NCBI GenBank assembly: GCA_964478125.1
Contig: CAYZGR010000009.1
Location: forward strand, 1 to 64,000
Length of the DNA: 64,000 nt
From: FW021-bin31 sp964478125
GTDB taxonomy: Bacteria; Bacteroidota; Bacteroidia; Chitinophagales; Chitinophagaceae
Direction: 5' to 3'
The position numbers were made by a program, and so were the translations under genes. Below the pieces are notes generated by a model. That model had not been told where the DNA came from and ran no database searches. It saw only the letters and a list, made by a program, of their open reading frames with translations. This document shows positions 32,060 through 40,826 of the stretch, piece after piece. Position 1 is the stretch's first letter, and each line of letters opens with the position of its first letter.

Positions 32060-33393
32060 AAGACAAGCAAAACATAATACACGGATTTTCCAAAAAAAGC
32101 AGGGATGAAAAGCTGGATCTGGTTACGGCATATCATGCAGACCACCTGAGCGCATTGGAAGTATATAAGAGCTTTCATCATTCGGAGGCAAAGATCCAGA
32201 AACTTTTGGAGGAATTTAGCGAAAATACCATTTCCAATTTTCCGTTGCCGTATTGTATTTGTCCCAATGTTTTGGTCAATGGGCGTGCCTACATGGTTCC
32301 TATGGTGATCGAAGAAAGCTCGGTAGTTGCAGCTGCGGCAAGCAGCGCCAAATTTTGGTTTACGAAAGGGGGATTCAGAACAGAAATTATTGACACTGAA
32401 AAAGTAGGGCAGGTTCACTTTTTGTGGAAGGATGATAAAAGGATCCTTTACGAACGCTTTCCCGAATTAAAAGAACGCCTGATCAGGGCATGTTTTGATA
32501 TTACTGAAAATATGATCAGGCGGGGCGGAGGTATTTTGGATATAGAACTCAGGGATTTGAGTGAGCAAGAGCCGGGGCTCATGCAATTATATGCTACTTT
32601 TGATACGGTAGAGTCCATGGGCGCTAATTTTATTAACTCTTGTCTGGAGCAATTTTCAGCAACCTTTAAGCAATGGCATGCGGCCCAAAAGGAATTTTCG
32701 GAAGATGGACTGGAGGTGGTTATGTGTATCCTTTCCAACCTGACCCCGGATTGCCGCGTAAAATGTAGTGTGGAAGCCTCGTTTGATCAGCTTGATGATG
32801 TTGTTCCGGGCATGACGGGCGAAGCGTTTGCCAGGAGGTTTTATCTCGGGGTACGTGTGGCTGAAGTCGACCCTTTCAGGGCCACTACCCATAATAAAGG
32901 GATCTTTAATGGTGTAGATGCAGTGGTATTAGCCACCGGAAATGATTTCAGGGCCGTTGAGGCATGTGGCCATGCTTATGCCGCCAGAAGCGGGCAATAC
33001 CGACCTTTGACCCGAGTAGAACTCGCGGAAGAAACTTTCAGATTCATTCTGGAAATACCCCTTTCTCTGGGAGTGGTGGGAGGCTTGACCAACTTGCATC
33101 CTTTGGTAAAATTAAGCCTGGAGCTTCTGGGTTACCCTTCTGCGAGGGAGCTCATGGGGATAGCCGCGGCGGCGGGACTTGCAAACAATTTTTCTGCCGT
33201 TAAATCCTTAGTGACGGTTGGCATTCAAAGAGGGCACATGAAAATGCATTTGCTGAATATTCTAAAGCAGCTTAAAGTTCCCGAAAGCCGAAAGGCGGAG
33301 GTCATTGAGTATTTTAAAGATAAAGTAGTTTCTGTTTCGGCAGTTCGCCAACTGACGGAGAAATGGAAAACTAAAAAGATTCCCGGTCATTAA
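32056..33393 (+). CDS. mvaA: Hydroxymethylglutaryl-CoA reductase (class II type)
   Basis: This 445-residue enzyme reduces HMG-CoA to mevalonate. It lacks membrane segments, as expected for the bacterial class II form. Catalytic features include the glutamates at 86-87 in VPMVIEESSVVAA, the lysine/asparagine region NKGIFNGVDAVVLATGND, and the C-terminal histidine region GIQRGHMKMHL. PLPYCICPNVLVNG matches the class II N-terminal signature. It is often labelled degradative by similarity to the Pseudomonas mevalonii enzyme, but its place between fni and the kinases points to biosynthesis. The next gene starts 2 nt after the stop. Confidence 0.95.
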   Translation: MKDKQNIIHGFSKKSRDEKLDLVTAYHADHLSALEVYKSFHHSEAKIQKLLEEFSENTISNFPLPYCICPNVLVNGRAYMVPMVIEESSVVAAAASSAKFWFTKGGFRTEIIDTEKVGQVHFLWKDDKRILYERFPELKERLIRACFDITENMIRRGGGILDIELRDLSEQEPGLMQLYATFDTVESMGANFINSCLEQFSATFKQWHAAQKEFSEDGLEVVMCILSNLTPDCRVKCSVEASFDQLDDVVPGMTGEAFARRFYLGVRVAEVDPFRATTHNKGIFNGVDAVVLATGNDFRAVEACGHAYAARSGQYRPLTRVELAEETFRFILEIPLSLGVVGGLTNLHPLVKLSLELLGYPSARELMGIAAAAGLANNFSAVKSLVTVGIQRGHMKMHLLNILKQLKVPESRKAEVIEYFKDKVVSVSAVRQLTEKWKTKKIPGH

Positions 33394-33394
33394 C

Positions 33395-34291
33395 ATGCGC
33401 GAAGTAACTTATGAATCTGCCGGGAAATTTCTGTTGTTTGGAGAATATCTCGTCCTAAGAGGCGCTTTATGCCTGGCGATGCCGCTGTCTCTCGGACAAA
33501 CGCTTACCGTATCTGCTTATAAGGGTAAAGGCGTTTTGTGGCGTAGCTTTGAACATGGGGAAAAATGGTTTGATACCCTTTTTTCGGAATCATTGGAAAT
33601 TGTAGAAACAACGGATTCTAAAAAGGCAAAAACGGCTCGGGAGCTCTTGCGATTTATACAAAGACTAAAACCGGAATGGATCCCGGCTCATCTCGATCTT
33701 AGGTTTGACCTGGGCTTCGAACGTAAGTATGGCATGGGAAGCAGTGCAACGTTGGTCTCTCTCTTGAGCCAATGGTCGGGTGTTGATCCTTATTCCTTCC
33801 TTGAGAAAACATTTGGCGGCTCAGGGTTTGATGTGGCGGCAGCCACGGCTCAAAAGCCCTTTCTTTATTCGATAACCGAAAGGCGAATCCGGGAATTCGC
33901 TCTTCCGGCGCATATCACCCGGCATTTGTTATTTATTTATACCGGGAAAAAACAAAATAGTGCGAGGGAAGTATTTCATTTCAGGGATCGGCCGGTTCGC
34001 GCTACCCAAATAGCTGAAATGAATGCCATCGTGGAAAAAGCGGCTTCCTGTTCTCATATTGAGGCCTGGGAAGATCTGATGGAGGAGAGCGAACAGCTTT
34101 TATCGGCTGTTTTGGGGCAAAGACCGGTAAGGGAGAAATACTATAGCGATTATCCATATAAAATCAAGTCCCTGGGAGCCTGGGGAGGAGATTTTATCAT
34201 GGCTTCCTGTAGAGATACCGAAGAGGCAAGAAATTATTTTCTGAATAAAAATAAAAGCCCGGTTTATACTTTCAAGGCACTTGTTAAATAG
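33395..34291 (+). CDS. GHMP kinase, GYDIA family (probable phosphomevalonate kinase)
   Basis: This 298-residue protein opens with FLLFGEYLVLRGALCLAMPL and has the GHMP ATP loop YGMGSSATLVSL. The motif that names the family appears as GFDVA (144-148) where the usual form is GYDIA; both changes are conservative. Mevalonate kinase and diphosphomevalonate decarboxylase are encoded separately in the same operon, so by elimination this should phosphorylate phosphomevalonate. That role is inference. It is 1 nt from its neighbours on both sides, which implies translational coupling. Confidence 0.85.
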   Translation: MREVTYESAGKFLLFGEYLVLRGALCLAMPLSLGQTLTVSAYKGKGVLWRSFEHGEKWFDTLFSESLEIVETTDSKKAKTARELLRFIQRLKPEWIPAHLDLRFDLGFERKYGMGSSATLVSLLSQWSGVDPYSFLEKTFGGSGFDVAAATAQKPFLYSITERRIREFALPAHITRHLLFIYTGKKQNSAREVFHFRDRPVRATQIAEMNAIVEKAASCSHIEAWEDLMEESEQLLSAVLGQRPVREKYYSDYPYKIKSLGAWGGDFIMASCRDTEEARNYFLNKNKSPVYTFKALVK

Positions 34292-34292
34292 A

Positions 34293-35300
34293 ATGAACCA
34301 ACCGATAACAGCATACTATCCTTCCAATATCGCCCTGGTGAAGTACTGGGGGAAACGGGATAATCAGTTGCCCTGCAATGCTTCTCTGAGTATGACCTTA
34401 AGTAATGCCCGAACAGCGGTCAAGCTTTATCGTACCGAAAAACAAGACCGGGGAATAGCGTTTTCTTACTATTTTGAAGGGAGGCAGAACGAAGCTTTTC
34501 GCCAGAAGGTACTGCGGTATTTATTAGGGCAAAAGGAATTTTCCGATCTGCTTAATAATTATGCTATACGTATTGAATCGGAAAACAGTTTTCCTCATTC
34601 TGCCGGTATAGCATCCTCTGCCTCCGCTTTCGCTGCGATCGCGGCCGCGTTCCTGAAAGCTTCAGGCGCCGCTGAAGATCATTTTACCCGTGAGGCGAGC
34701 AGATTGGCCCGTTTGGGAAGCGGCAGTGCCTGCCGGTCTTTCTTTGGGCCCTTCAGCCTGTGGGGACGTCTTGAGGAGGTTGCCGGCAGCAGCGACGACT
34801 TTGCCATTCCCGTTTTGCAGATACATGAATGCTTTCAGAACATGAGAGATACCATCCTGATCGTTGAAGACCGTCCCAAAGCGGTTTCCAGCAGCAGGGG
34901 CCATGCCCTGATGGAAGATCATCCCTTGGCGAAGGCGAGGTTTCAACAGGCAGATAACCATTGCAAAGACCTGCTTTTTGCACTAAAAAGCGGAGATTTT
35001 GATGCTTTTATTTCCATCACAGAGAGAGAAGCCTTATCTTTGCATGCCATGATGATGACATCAGGAGATTACTACTTATTGGTTAAACCCGCTACGATTC
35101 AGATCATTGAGCAGGTTTTCCGGTTTAGAAAAGAGACGGGACTGCCAATTTGTTTTTCCCTTGATGCCGGTCCGAACGTGCATTTGCTTTACCCTGAGTC
35201 TATCCGGGACAAGGTAGATTCGTTCATAAAGAATAATATTAAGAGTGGCCTGAAGTTTGTCGTTTATGATCAGGCCGGAACAGGAGGAACTGTTTTTTAA
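34293..35300 (+). CDS. mvaD: Diphosphomevalonate decarboxylase
   Basis: The protein has 335 residues from ATG 34293. It performs ATP-dependent decarboxylation of mevalonate diphosphate to isopentenyl diphosphate. Signatures are YYPSNIALVKYWGKRD near the N-terminus, HSAGIASSASAFAAIA (ATP loop), RLGSGSACRSFFGPF and the C-terminal FSLDAGPNVHLL with the catalytic aspartate. The ATG is 2 nt after the kinase stop. An upstream TTG at 34281 would overlap that gene and adds no family sequence. Confidence 0.95.
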   Translation: MNQPITAYYPSNIALVKYWGKRDNQLPCNASLSMTLSNARTAVKLYRTEKQDRGIAFSYYFEGRQNEAFRQKVLRYLLGQKEFSDLLNNYAIRIESENSFPHSAGIASSASAFAAIAAAFLKASGAAEDHFTREASRLARLGSGSACRSFFGPFSLWGRLEEVAGSSDDFAIPVLQIHECFQNMRDTILIVEDRPKAVSSSRGHALMEDHPLAKARFQQADNHCKDLLFALKSGDFDAFISITEREALSLHAMMMTSGDYYLLVKPATIQIIEQVFRFRKETGLPICFSLDAGPNVHLLYPESIRDKVDSFIKNNIKSGLKFVVYDQAGTGGTVF

Positions 35301-35311
35301 TTTTATATGGC

Positions 35312-36250
35312 ATGGAGCAATTAAACTCTAAGGTTTTGCTTTTTGGCGAGTATGCCGTCTTACATCAGGGTATGGCACTCGTTATCCCCTGCGATATTTA
35401 CAGCGGACGCCTGGATTTTTACGAGGCCGCAACCAACAAAAATTTTGCCCTTCAGTCCAATAAATTTTTGAAGAAATTCTGCGAATTCGTGGCAGGTCAC
35501 ATGGATGAAGATTTTCTCCTGGAAGTGAAATTATTTGAAAGAGAACTGGAGCAGGGGTTGTTCTTCAAGAGTACTATCCCGCAAGGCTATGGGCTCGGTA
35601 GCTCCGGAGCGCTGGTAGCCGCTATTTTCCTTCGTTATCTGAAAAAAGCCAAGACCATTAAGGATGATCTGAAAGCCCTGACTTTTCAAAAATTGCACCA
35701 GTTAAAAGAAGGGTTGGGGAAATTAGAATCTTATTTTCATGGCGTCAGCTCGGGACTGGATCCCCTGAGTATCATCTTGAATGAGCCTATTCTTTACAAG
35801 AATGCGCAGGATATCGTTACCACCGAATTGCCAAAAGCCTCTGAGGAGAAAAAGAATACGATCTTTCTGATCAATACCCGCCATAGCCGTTGCACTTCTA
35901 CAATGATGGATAGATTTACATCGCTGTACGATCATCCGGATTTTAAGAAGAAATTCGATGAACACGTGATCCTTAATAATAACCAGGCTATTGAAAGTTT
36001 CCTGAAAAACGATGTGGAATCATTTTATCGCTCATTATATAATCTGAGTATCTTTCAATTAAATGAGATGGAAGATTTCTTTCCCGAATTATTCCGGAAA
36101 GACATGGCTAAGGGCTTAGATAACGGAGATTATCTTATTAAACTTTGCGGGGCCGGCGGGGGAGGCTTTATGCTGGGGTTTACGCAAGACTGGAAAAATA
36201 CAAAAGAACAACTTATTCATTATGAGCTCCAACCTATTTATAATTATTAA
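35312..36250 (+). CDS. Mevalonate kinase
   Basis: This 312-residue GHMP kinase would phosphorylate mevalonate. Motif 1 is LLFGEYAVLHQGMALVIPC, the ATP loop is GYGLGSSGALVAAIF, and the C-terminal motif 3 is KLCGAGGGGFMLGF. HGVSSGLDPLS contains the catalytic aspartate. It is the last gene of the operon, 11 nt after mvaD. With fni, mvaA, the GYDIA kinase and mvaD, it completes the steps from HMG-CoA to IPP; only HMG-CoA synthase and acetoacetyl-CoA thiolase are not in the window. Confidence 0.92.
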   Translation: MEQLNSKVLLFGEYAVLHQGMALVIPCDIYSGRLDFYEAATNKNFALQSNKFLKKFCEFVAGHMDEDFLLEVKLFERELEQGLFFKSTIPQGYGLGSSGALVAAIFLRYLKKAKTIKDDLKALTFQKLHQLKEGLGKLESYFHGVSSGLDPLSIILNEPILYKNAQDIVTTELPKASEEKKNTIFLINTRHSRCTSTMMDRFTSLYDHPDFKKKFDEHVILNNNQAIESFLKNDVESFYRSLYNLSIFQLNEMEDFFPELFRKDMAKGLDNGDYLIKLCGAGGGGFMLGFTQDWKNTKEQLIHYELQPIYNY

Positions 36251-36334
36251 TCCGTGCAAAATTAAATTGTTAGGAAATTGTCATTTTTTTTGAGTAATAA
36301 GATCTATTTAACCTCTTTTTTAAGAAATCTAAGA

Positions 36335-36342
36335 TAACTTTG
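36335..36342 (+). promoter_or_regulatory. -7 promoter element (TAACTTTG) for azurin
   Basis: TAACTTTG followed by C, 26 nt before ATG 36369. No -33 TTTG at the right distance. Confidence 0.55.
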
Positions 36343-36368
36343 CCCGAAATAACAAAACACTATTTATC

Positions 36369-36923
36369 ATGAGAAAGATTATTTCCTTATCTGCGATTTG
36401 CGCAGTGCTGTTTTTTGCTTCCTGTGGCGGCAATAACAATCAAAACAATGAAAGCGATACCACCGGAGCCAATGCGATGGAAACCCCTGCAACTGCTCCT
36501 GAAGAAACTTCCGGGGCTAATGCCACGGATGCCGACAATCAGGTAACCGATCACATTAATCTTACCGGTGATGACCACATGCAATATAACGACACCTTAT
36601 TTAAGGTAAAAGCAGGTCAGGAAATCACGCTTGATATGAAAAATATTGGTGAATTGCCGGCCGCCGCCATGTCTCACAACGTAGTTATTTTAAAGCCGGG
36701 ATCCAGCGTAAATGATTATGGTAATGCTGCGGTAAATGCAAAGGATGAAGGCTATATTCCTTCTGATAAGAGTGATGAGGTAATCGCACATACTAAAATG
36801 TTAGGACCGGGAGAATCAGACCAGATTACCTTTAAACTTCCTGAAGCAGGTAGGTATCCTTTTCTTTGCTCTTTCCCCGGCCATCATCTGACGATGCACG
36901 GAACGATCATCGCAGAGAAGTAG
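36369..36923 (+). CDS. Azurin-like type 1 copper lipoprotein
   Basis: This 184-residue protein has a lipoprotein signal with the lipobox FFASC (cysteine about residue 19), an Asn/Thr/Ala-rich linker (about 20-60) and a cupredoxin domain. Copper ligands are visible: His in MSHNVV, then Cys, His and Met in CSFPGHHLTMHG. Azurins carry single electrons in the periplasm. The linker and lipid anchor suggest tethering to the outer or inner membrane. The gene stands alone, with its own -7 element and a strong terminator after it. The redox partner is not evident. Confidence 0.92.
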   Translation: MRKIISLSAICAVLFFASCGGNNNQNNESDTTGANAMETPATAPEETSGANATDADNQVTDHINLTGDDHMQYNDTLFKVKAGQEITLDMKNIGELPAAAMSHNVVILKPGSSVNDYGNAAVNAKDEGYIPSDKSDEVIAHTKMLGPGESDQITFKLPEAGRYPFLCSFPGHHLTMHGTIIAEK

Positions 36924-36953
36924 AACGACTGCGCGTATTAAAGTTTATTATCT

Positions 36954-36982
36954 GCCCGGTGGGATAGCCCCGGGCTTTTTTT
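36954..36982 (+). terminator. Rho-independent terminator after azurin
   Basis: GCCCGG (36954-36959) pairs with CCGGGC (36970-36975), followed by seven T. The T-run reaches into the stop codon of the convergent cysH gene. Confidence 0.85.
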
Positions 36983-37598
36983 ATTTGATAAGGTGAATTC
37001 CGCATTCCCTGTTTTCAAAGACCTTCGTAGGATCATAATATCTCTTTTCATTGGGCAGCTGATATTTCTCAAGATATCTGTCCAGATCTTCATCTGTGAA
37101 ATTGTAAAAAGGACTTATTTTTAGAACTCCGTTTTCTCCTTCGGAAACGATATCAATTCCGTCGCGGAAAGCGGTTTGTCCCTTGCGCAAATTGGTGAAC
37201 CAGATATCCGGTGCGTGTTCCTTCATGGCGCGTTTGAAAGGTTCCAGTTTTACTTGTTCGCTAAAGAGCTGATGTTCGGACGTTCCTACTTCGGGGATCC
37301 CGAGCATCACATCCCTGAAACCGACGGTCTGCCGGGGCACATATATATGAATATTGAGGTGTAGTCGCTCAATAAGTTCTTTTGCATGCTCATAGGTGGC
37401 CGATGTATTATAACCGGTATCACACCAAATGACATCAATGGAAGGAAGTACCCTCGTCACCAAATGGAGTATGGCGCTTTCATAGGGCCGGAAATTCGTA
37501 GTAATGACGGGCTTTTTCCCTTGTTTAAGGGCCCATGATATGATATCTTCCGGGCGCTTTTCATGCAATATCTGGTTTATTTTTTGGAGATTCATCAT
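36981..37598 (-). CDS. cysH: Phosphoadenosine phosphosulfate reductase
   Basis: This 205-residue protein reduces activated sulfate to sulfite. The PP-loop region appears as TTNFRPYESAILHLV, DVIWCDTGYNTSATY matches the substrate block, and the catalytic cysteine is in the C-terminal RECGIHLI. The paired cysteines (CC...CxxC) that bind an iron-sulfur cluster in APS reductases are absent, so PAPS is the expected substrate. It starts MMNLQ; the second Met is equally possible. The leader has a full promoter and the motif shared with cobA. Confidence 0.93.
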   Translation of the reverse strand: MMNLQKINQILHEKRPEDIISWALKQGKKPVITTNFRPYESAILHLVTRVLPSIDVIWCDTGYNTSATYEHAKELIERLHLNIHIYVPRQTVGFRDVMLGIPEVGTSEHQLFSEQVKLEPFKRAMKEHAPDIWFTNLRKGQTAFRDGIDIVSEGENGVLKISPFYNFTDEDLDRYLEKYQLPNEKRYYDPTKVFENRECGIHLIK

Positions 37599-37605
37599 TC
37601 TTATA

Positions 37606-37619
37606 AGTCTATAGGATTA
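37606..37619 (-). promoter_or_regulatory. Shared sulfur-gene leader motif (cysH copy)
   Basis: The minus strand reads TAATCCTATAGACT, matching the cobA copy (9295-9308) at 13 of 14 positions. It starts 10 nt after the -7 element and ends 7 nt before the cysH ATG. Confidence 0.55.
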
Positions 37620-37629
37620 ATAGGAAATG

Positions 37630-37661
37630 CAAAACTAACTGTAAATTTTCTATTATCCAAT
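37630..37661 (-). promoter_or_regulatory. Full promoter of cysH (ATTG, 20 nt, TAGTTTTG)
   Basis: On the minus strand ATTG (37661-37658) and TAGTTTTG (37637-37630) are 20 nt apart. Both the -33 sequence (ATTG) and the bases after the -7 (CATT) are the same as at cobA. Confidence 0.7.
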
Positions 37662-37790
37662 AAAAAGGTTTATATAAGCCGGTACCGCTCCCTGAATAAT
37701 AATTCTTACAGTCTTTTGATCCTTCTATGCGGCACGGTAGCTTCCCCCCTTCCACCACATAAAAACGGAATAAAATAGGATATCGGCTAT

Positions 37791-38632
37791 TCAAAATCTG
37801 ATATTGAGCATGTTCTCCAATGCTTTTTGCCCTTTTTCAGTAACGGTAATGATCCGGGAATTATTGATCCGTTTCACCCAGCTCTTTTCAAACATTTTTT
37901 CCAATAACGCCTTGCCTAATGCCCCTCCAAGGTGGTGTTTCCGTTCGCTGAAATCCAGGCAGGCCTTAGAAAAGGCTCCGGGCTTTTCCTTGGGAACATG
38001 GGTATGTATATCCCATTCTCTGAGAAAAGCTTTTCCTTTTGCAGTTAAAGAAAAGACGGTTTTATACTCTTGTTCCTGTTTTAAAAGAAGCGCCTGTTGC
38101 AGCATTTTTTCCGTGAGTTGCACACCGATCTTTCCCGCCATGTGCCCGTAACAGCTTCGGCAATAGTGGAGCGGTGGTATAGTACCCTTGTCTTTTATGT
38201 TTTTCGTTCCAATTTCCAGGTCTGGTTCGATGTAATTTTTAATTTGCTTGATAGCAGCAGGATCAGATAGCCTGAAGTAGTCATGCCCGTNNNNNNNNNN
38301 NNNNNNNNNNNNNNNNNNNNNNNNNNNNNNNNNNNNNNNNNNNNNNNNNNNNNNNNNNNNNNNNNNNNNNNNNNNNNNNNNNNNNNNNNNTTTTTAATTT
38401 GCTTGATAGCAGCAGGATCAGATAGCCTGAAGTAGTCATGCCCGTTGTATCTTTCTGTTTCTATTACTTTTGAGCTTTTGAGAAGATCAAGATGAGCAGA
38501 AATGCCATCTGTCTTTTTATTGGTAAAGCGGGCTAATTCTCTTGCCGTATAGGCCCTCCCTTGAGACAAAGCTTGCAGAATATATTTATTAACGGGATCA
38601 TACACCATTTTTTTCGTTTTTCCTTGGGTCAT
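37791..38632 (-). CDS. ArsR-type winged-helix regulator, interrupted only by an assembly join
   Basis: The 5' part (38632 to 38391) encodes a winged helix: YILQALSQGRAYTARELARF then GISAHLDLLKSSKVIETERY. After removing the 100 N and one 55-mer, the frame runs on without a break through LHYCRSCYGHMAGKIGV to the stop at 37791, about 228 residues. The CRSCYGHMAGKIGV block corresponds to the RTCYDHLAG region of full-length ArsR-like proteins, which supports the repair. It would bind DNA as a dimer; the ligand is unknown. It lies 6 nt after the PEP-mutase-like gene and may control that operon. Confidence 0.82.
38236..38445. other. Assembly join 2: 100 N flanked by identical 55-mers
   Basis: Bases 38236-38290 and 38391-38445 are identical and flank exactly 100 N. 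Merging the copies restores the reading frame of the ArsR-type gene, which is direct evidence that no sequence is missing here. Confidence 0.95.
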
Positions 38633-38638
38633 AATAGC

Positions 38639-39481
38639 TCATTTAAAAAAACTGTTTATTTCGGGATAGGTGAGGTCTTTATTATGGAAAACGGACCAAT
38701 CATTCCCGGTACGCCATTCGGATGCCGCTTTTTTCAACAGATTTAAAGTAGCCAGAATGGGTCTTGAGCCTGTACTGATTCGTTCTACTTTAAGTTGTTT
38801 TAGTTTTGAAAGGGGGAGCGTATCGGTAAAAAGGATATTCAGAGGGGACCGGATGGCCTCTTTTAAGCGGGCAACCGTTTCAATCTCTTTTACGAACGGC
38901 ACGAAAATACCATCGGCGCCTGCATCTGCAAAGGCCTCTGCCCGTTCGATACAGGCCTTGATCTTGCTCTCCAGATCGCCGGGAACTTTTTCCATCGCGT
39001 CCGTCCTGGCATTGATGAACAAATTGACTTTCTTCTCTTTAGCAATGGATTTTATCAATGCAATTTCTTTCGCCTGATGATTTATATCATTTAATATTTT
39101 ATTTTGTGAATGGATGTCTTCCAGATTGATTCCGACGGCGCCGGCTTCGATAAGATCGTTAATAAAATGAGCGAACTTATCCATATCCCGGTAATATCCA
39201 CCCTCAATATCGGCAGTAACGGGAATGGATACCTGGTGGGTGATGCGGCTGATCACTTTCAACATCAATTCGGGAGGAATATGTTCTCCATCCTGATAAC
39301 CACAGGACCATGATATTCCTGAACTTGTTGTGGCAAGGGCGGCAAAACCCGCCTGTTCAAATATTTTGGCTGAAGTGCAATCCCATGCATTGGGCAATAG
39401 CAGCGTTTCTGTAGCGTGATGCAGCGCATGAAATTTTTTTGTCAGTTTATTTTGTCTATCCCGATTAAAAGAGGCTTCCAT
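38639..39481 (-). CDS. Isocitrate lyase / PEP mutase superfamily protein
   Basis: The protein has 280 residues from ATG 39481. It belongs to the PEP mutase/isocitrate lyase barrel family: LLLPNAWDCTSAKIFEQAG, TADIEGGY (metal-binding D and E), GAVGINLED and NARTDAM. The loop cysteine motif KKCGH of true isocitrate lyases is absent, so candidate activities are oxaloacetate or carboxyphosphonoenolpyruvate chemistry; the reaction cannot be fixed. The TTG at 39508 is in frame but adds only nine residues. The ArsR-type gene follows 6 nt downstream, suggesting an autoregulated pair. Confidence 0.85.
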   Translation of the reverse strand: MEASFNRDRQNKLTKKFHALHHATETLLLPNAWDCTSAKIFEQAGFAALATTSSGISWSCGYQDGEHIPPELMLKVISRITHQVSIPVTADIEGGYYRDMDKFAHFINDLIEAGAVGINLEDIHSQNKILNDINHQAKEIALIKSIAKEKKVNLFINARTDAMEKVPGDLESKIKACIERAEAFADAGADGIFVPFVKEIETVARLKEAIRSPLNILFTDTLPLSKLKQLKVERISTGSRPILATLNLLKKAASEWRTGNDWSVFHNKDLTYPEINSFFK

Positions 39482-39543
39482 TTTTGAATTATTTTGAAAT
39501 ATTGACAATAAAGGGGATGTTATTGTTTAAATATACAGGGTAT

Positions 39544-40698
39544 TTATAACAGAGGGGGATGAGTCAAAGCAGGCTTTTCAAAGGCCTTTTGAGCCGCCTG
39601 GCGGCCCAGCCGGATGCGTTTTTCAATGACTTCATTTCTGCTGTCCAGCGTTTCTCCCAATTCATCTTTCAGGGGTTGAATAATTTTATAATCAAAATAC
39701 TTTAAGATCTTTCCATTCCATCTGAGCTTGGTTTTTCCCGCTTGTTTTACCAGGGCATTTACCTTTATAAATTCCCGGATATCATCGTTGAAGATCTCAG
39801 CCAGCGTGATCTCCGTAAGGCTTCGTAAAGCAATATCGCCAATATTCCAGGCCTCGTTCATGGGTGTTATATAGCCGCTATTGCAATTGATGATAATAAC
39901 CTCATACGGGAGGTCTTCGGGATCTGCTTTGATCCGGTCCACCACATCTACCAGGGGAGAATTATTACGAATGCCCCCATCGATAGCATTTCTTACTACT
40001 TTTTGTATCACCGGTTGTTTAATTTCGGTAATGGGCGCCCAGATGACGGGCATGGCGGTGGATGCCAGAATGGCTTGGATAAAATCGGCATTATTGTTAA
40101 ATTCCTTATTGGAAAGGGAATAGTACAATCCGTCATTCAACGATACGGTACCGCAATGATAGATCGTGTCTTCCGGTATTTTATTCAGGTCTACATATTT
40201 CGTCAGTTTTTCTTCCAGTGGTTTATTACTGGCCAGAGCTTTGAATTTGGGAAAGTTCTTGTCAAAATCCTGCTCTGCAAATTTCAGGATGGTGGCCATC
40301 ATTCCAGGGACGCTTTTATCAAATATACGACGTACCGAATTCCACCCTCCTTTTGCCATCATTCCAAAATTAATCTTAAATCCCGGGAGCAAGTCCTGTT
40401 TCAGTTGTGAAAAATCAAGTTGGATTTTTCCTTCACGGGTGATGTATTCGGAATGATATATTTCTTTTCCACCATTTCTTTGAATCAGTCTCCAGAGTGT
40501 CTCCAGGTCATCAAGCTGTCTGCCGGCCGTCAGGATACCATTTAACGCACCGACCGACACGCCGCAAATGATATCGAAGCGGAAATCATCCTGCCCGGTA
40601 AGGCTTTTCCAGTTTTCCCGCATGTATTGCAGGGCCCCCAGTTGGAAAGCTCCTTTAAAACCGCCTCCACTTAGCGCCAATGCATATTTCTTCTTCAT
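39544..40698 (-). CDS. Patatin-like phospholipase
   Basis: This 384-residue serine lipase shows the oxyanion loop GGGFKGAFQLGAL (11-23), the nucleophile S48 in GVSVG, and the catalytic aspartate in AIDGGIRNNSP. The Ser-Asp dyad is complete. It lacks a signal peptide, so it probably acts in the cytoplasm or is delivered by another route. Family members hydrolyse acyl esters of phospholipids. The gene precedes the PEP-mutase-like gene on the same strand with a 62-nt gap, but no functional link is apparent. Confidence 0.93.
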   Translation of the reverse strand: MKKKYALALSGGGFKGAFQLGALQYMRENWKSLTGQDDFRFDIICGVSVGALNGILTAGRQLDDLETLWRLIQRNGGKEIYHSEYITREGKIQLDFSQLKQDLLPGFKINFGMMAKGGWNSVRRIFDKSVPGMMATILKFAEQDFDKNFPKFKALASNKPLEEKLTKYVDLNKIPEDTIYHCGTVSLNDGLYYSLSNKEFNNNADFIQAILASTAMPVIWAPITEIKQPVIQKVVRNAIDGGIRNNSPLVDVVDRIKADPEDLPYEVIIINCNSGYITPMNEAWNIGDIALRSLTEITLAEIFNDDIREFIKVNALVKQAGKTKLRWNGKILKYFDYKIIQPLKDELGETLDSRNEVIEKRIRLGRQAAQKAFEKPALTHPPLL

Positions 40699-40826
40699 TC
40701 TTTAGTGATTTTCCGATTGGTTTTTAAAAATACAAAAAATACTCATTTTTTGAGGAAAACATTACCTTTAGCTGTTATATCAATAACAATCTGGGAAGTA
40801 CGCTTGTATTTCATTAAAGTCTTTTC

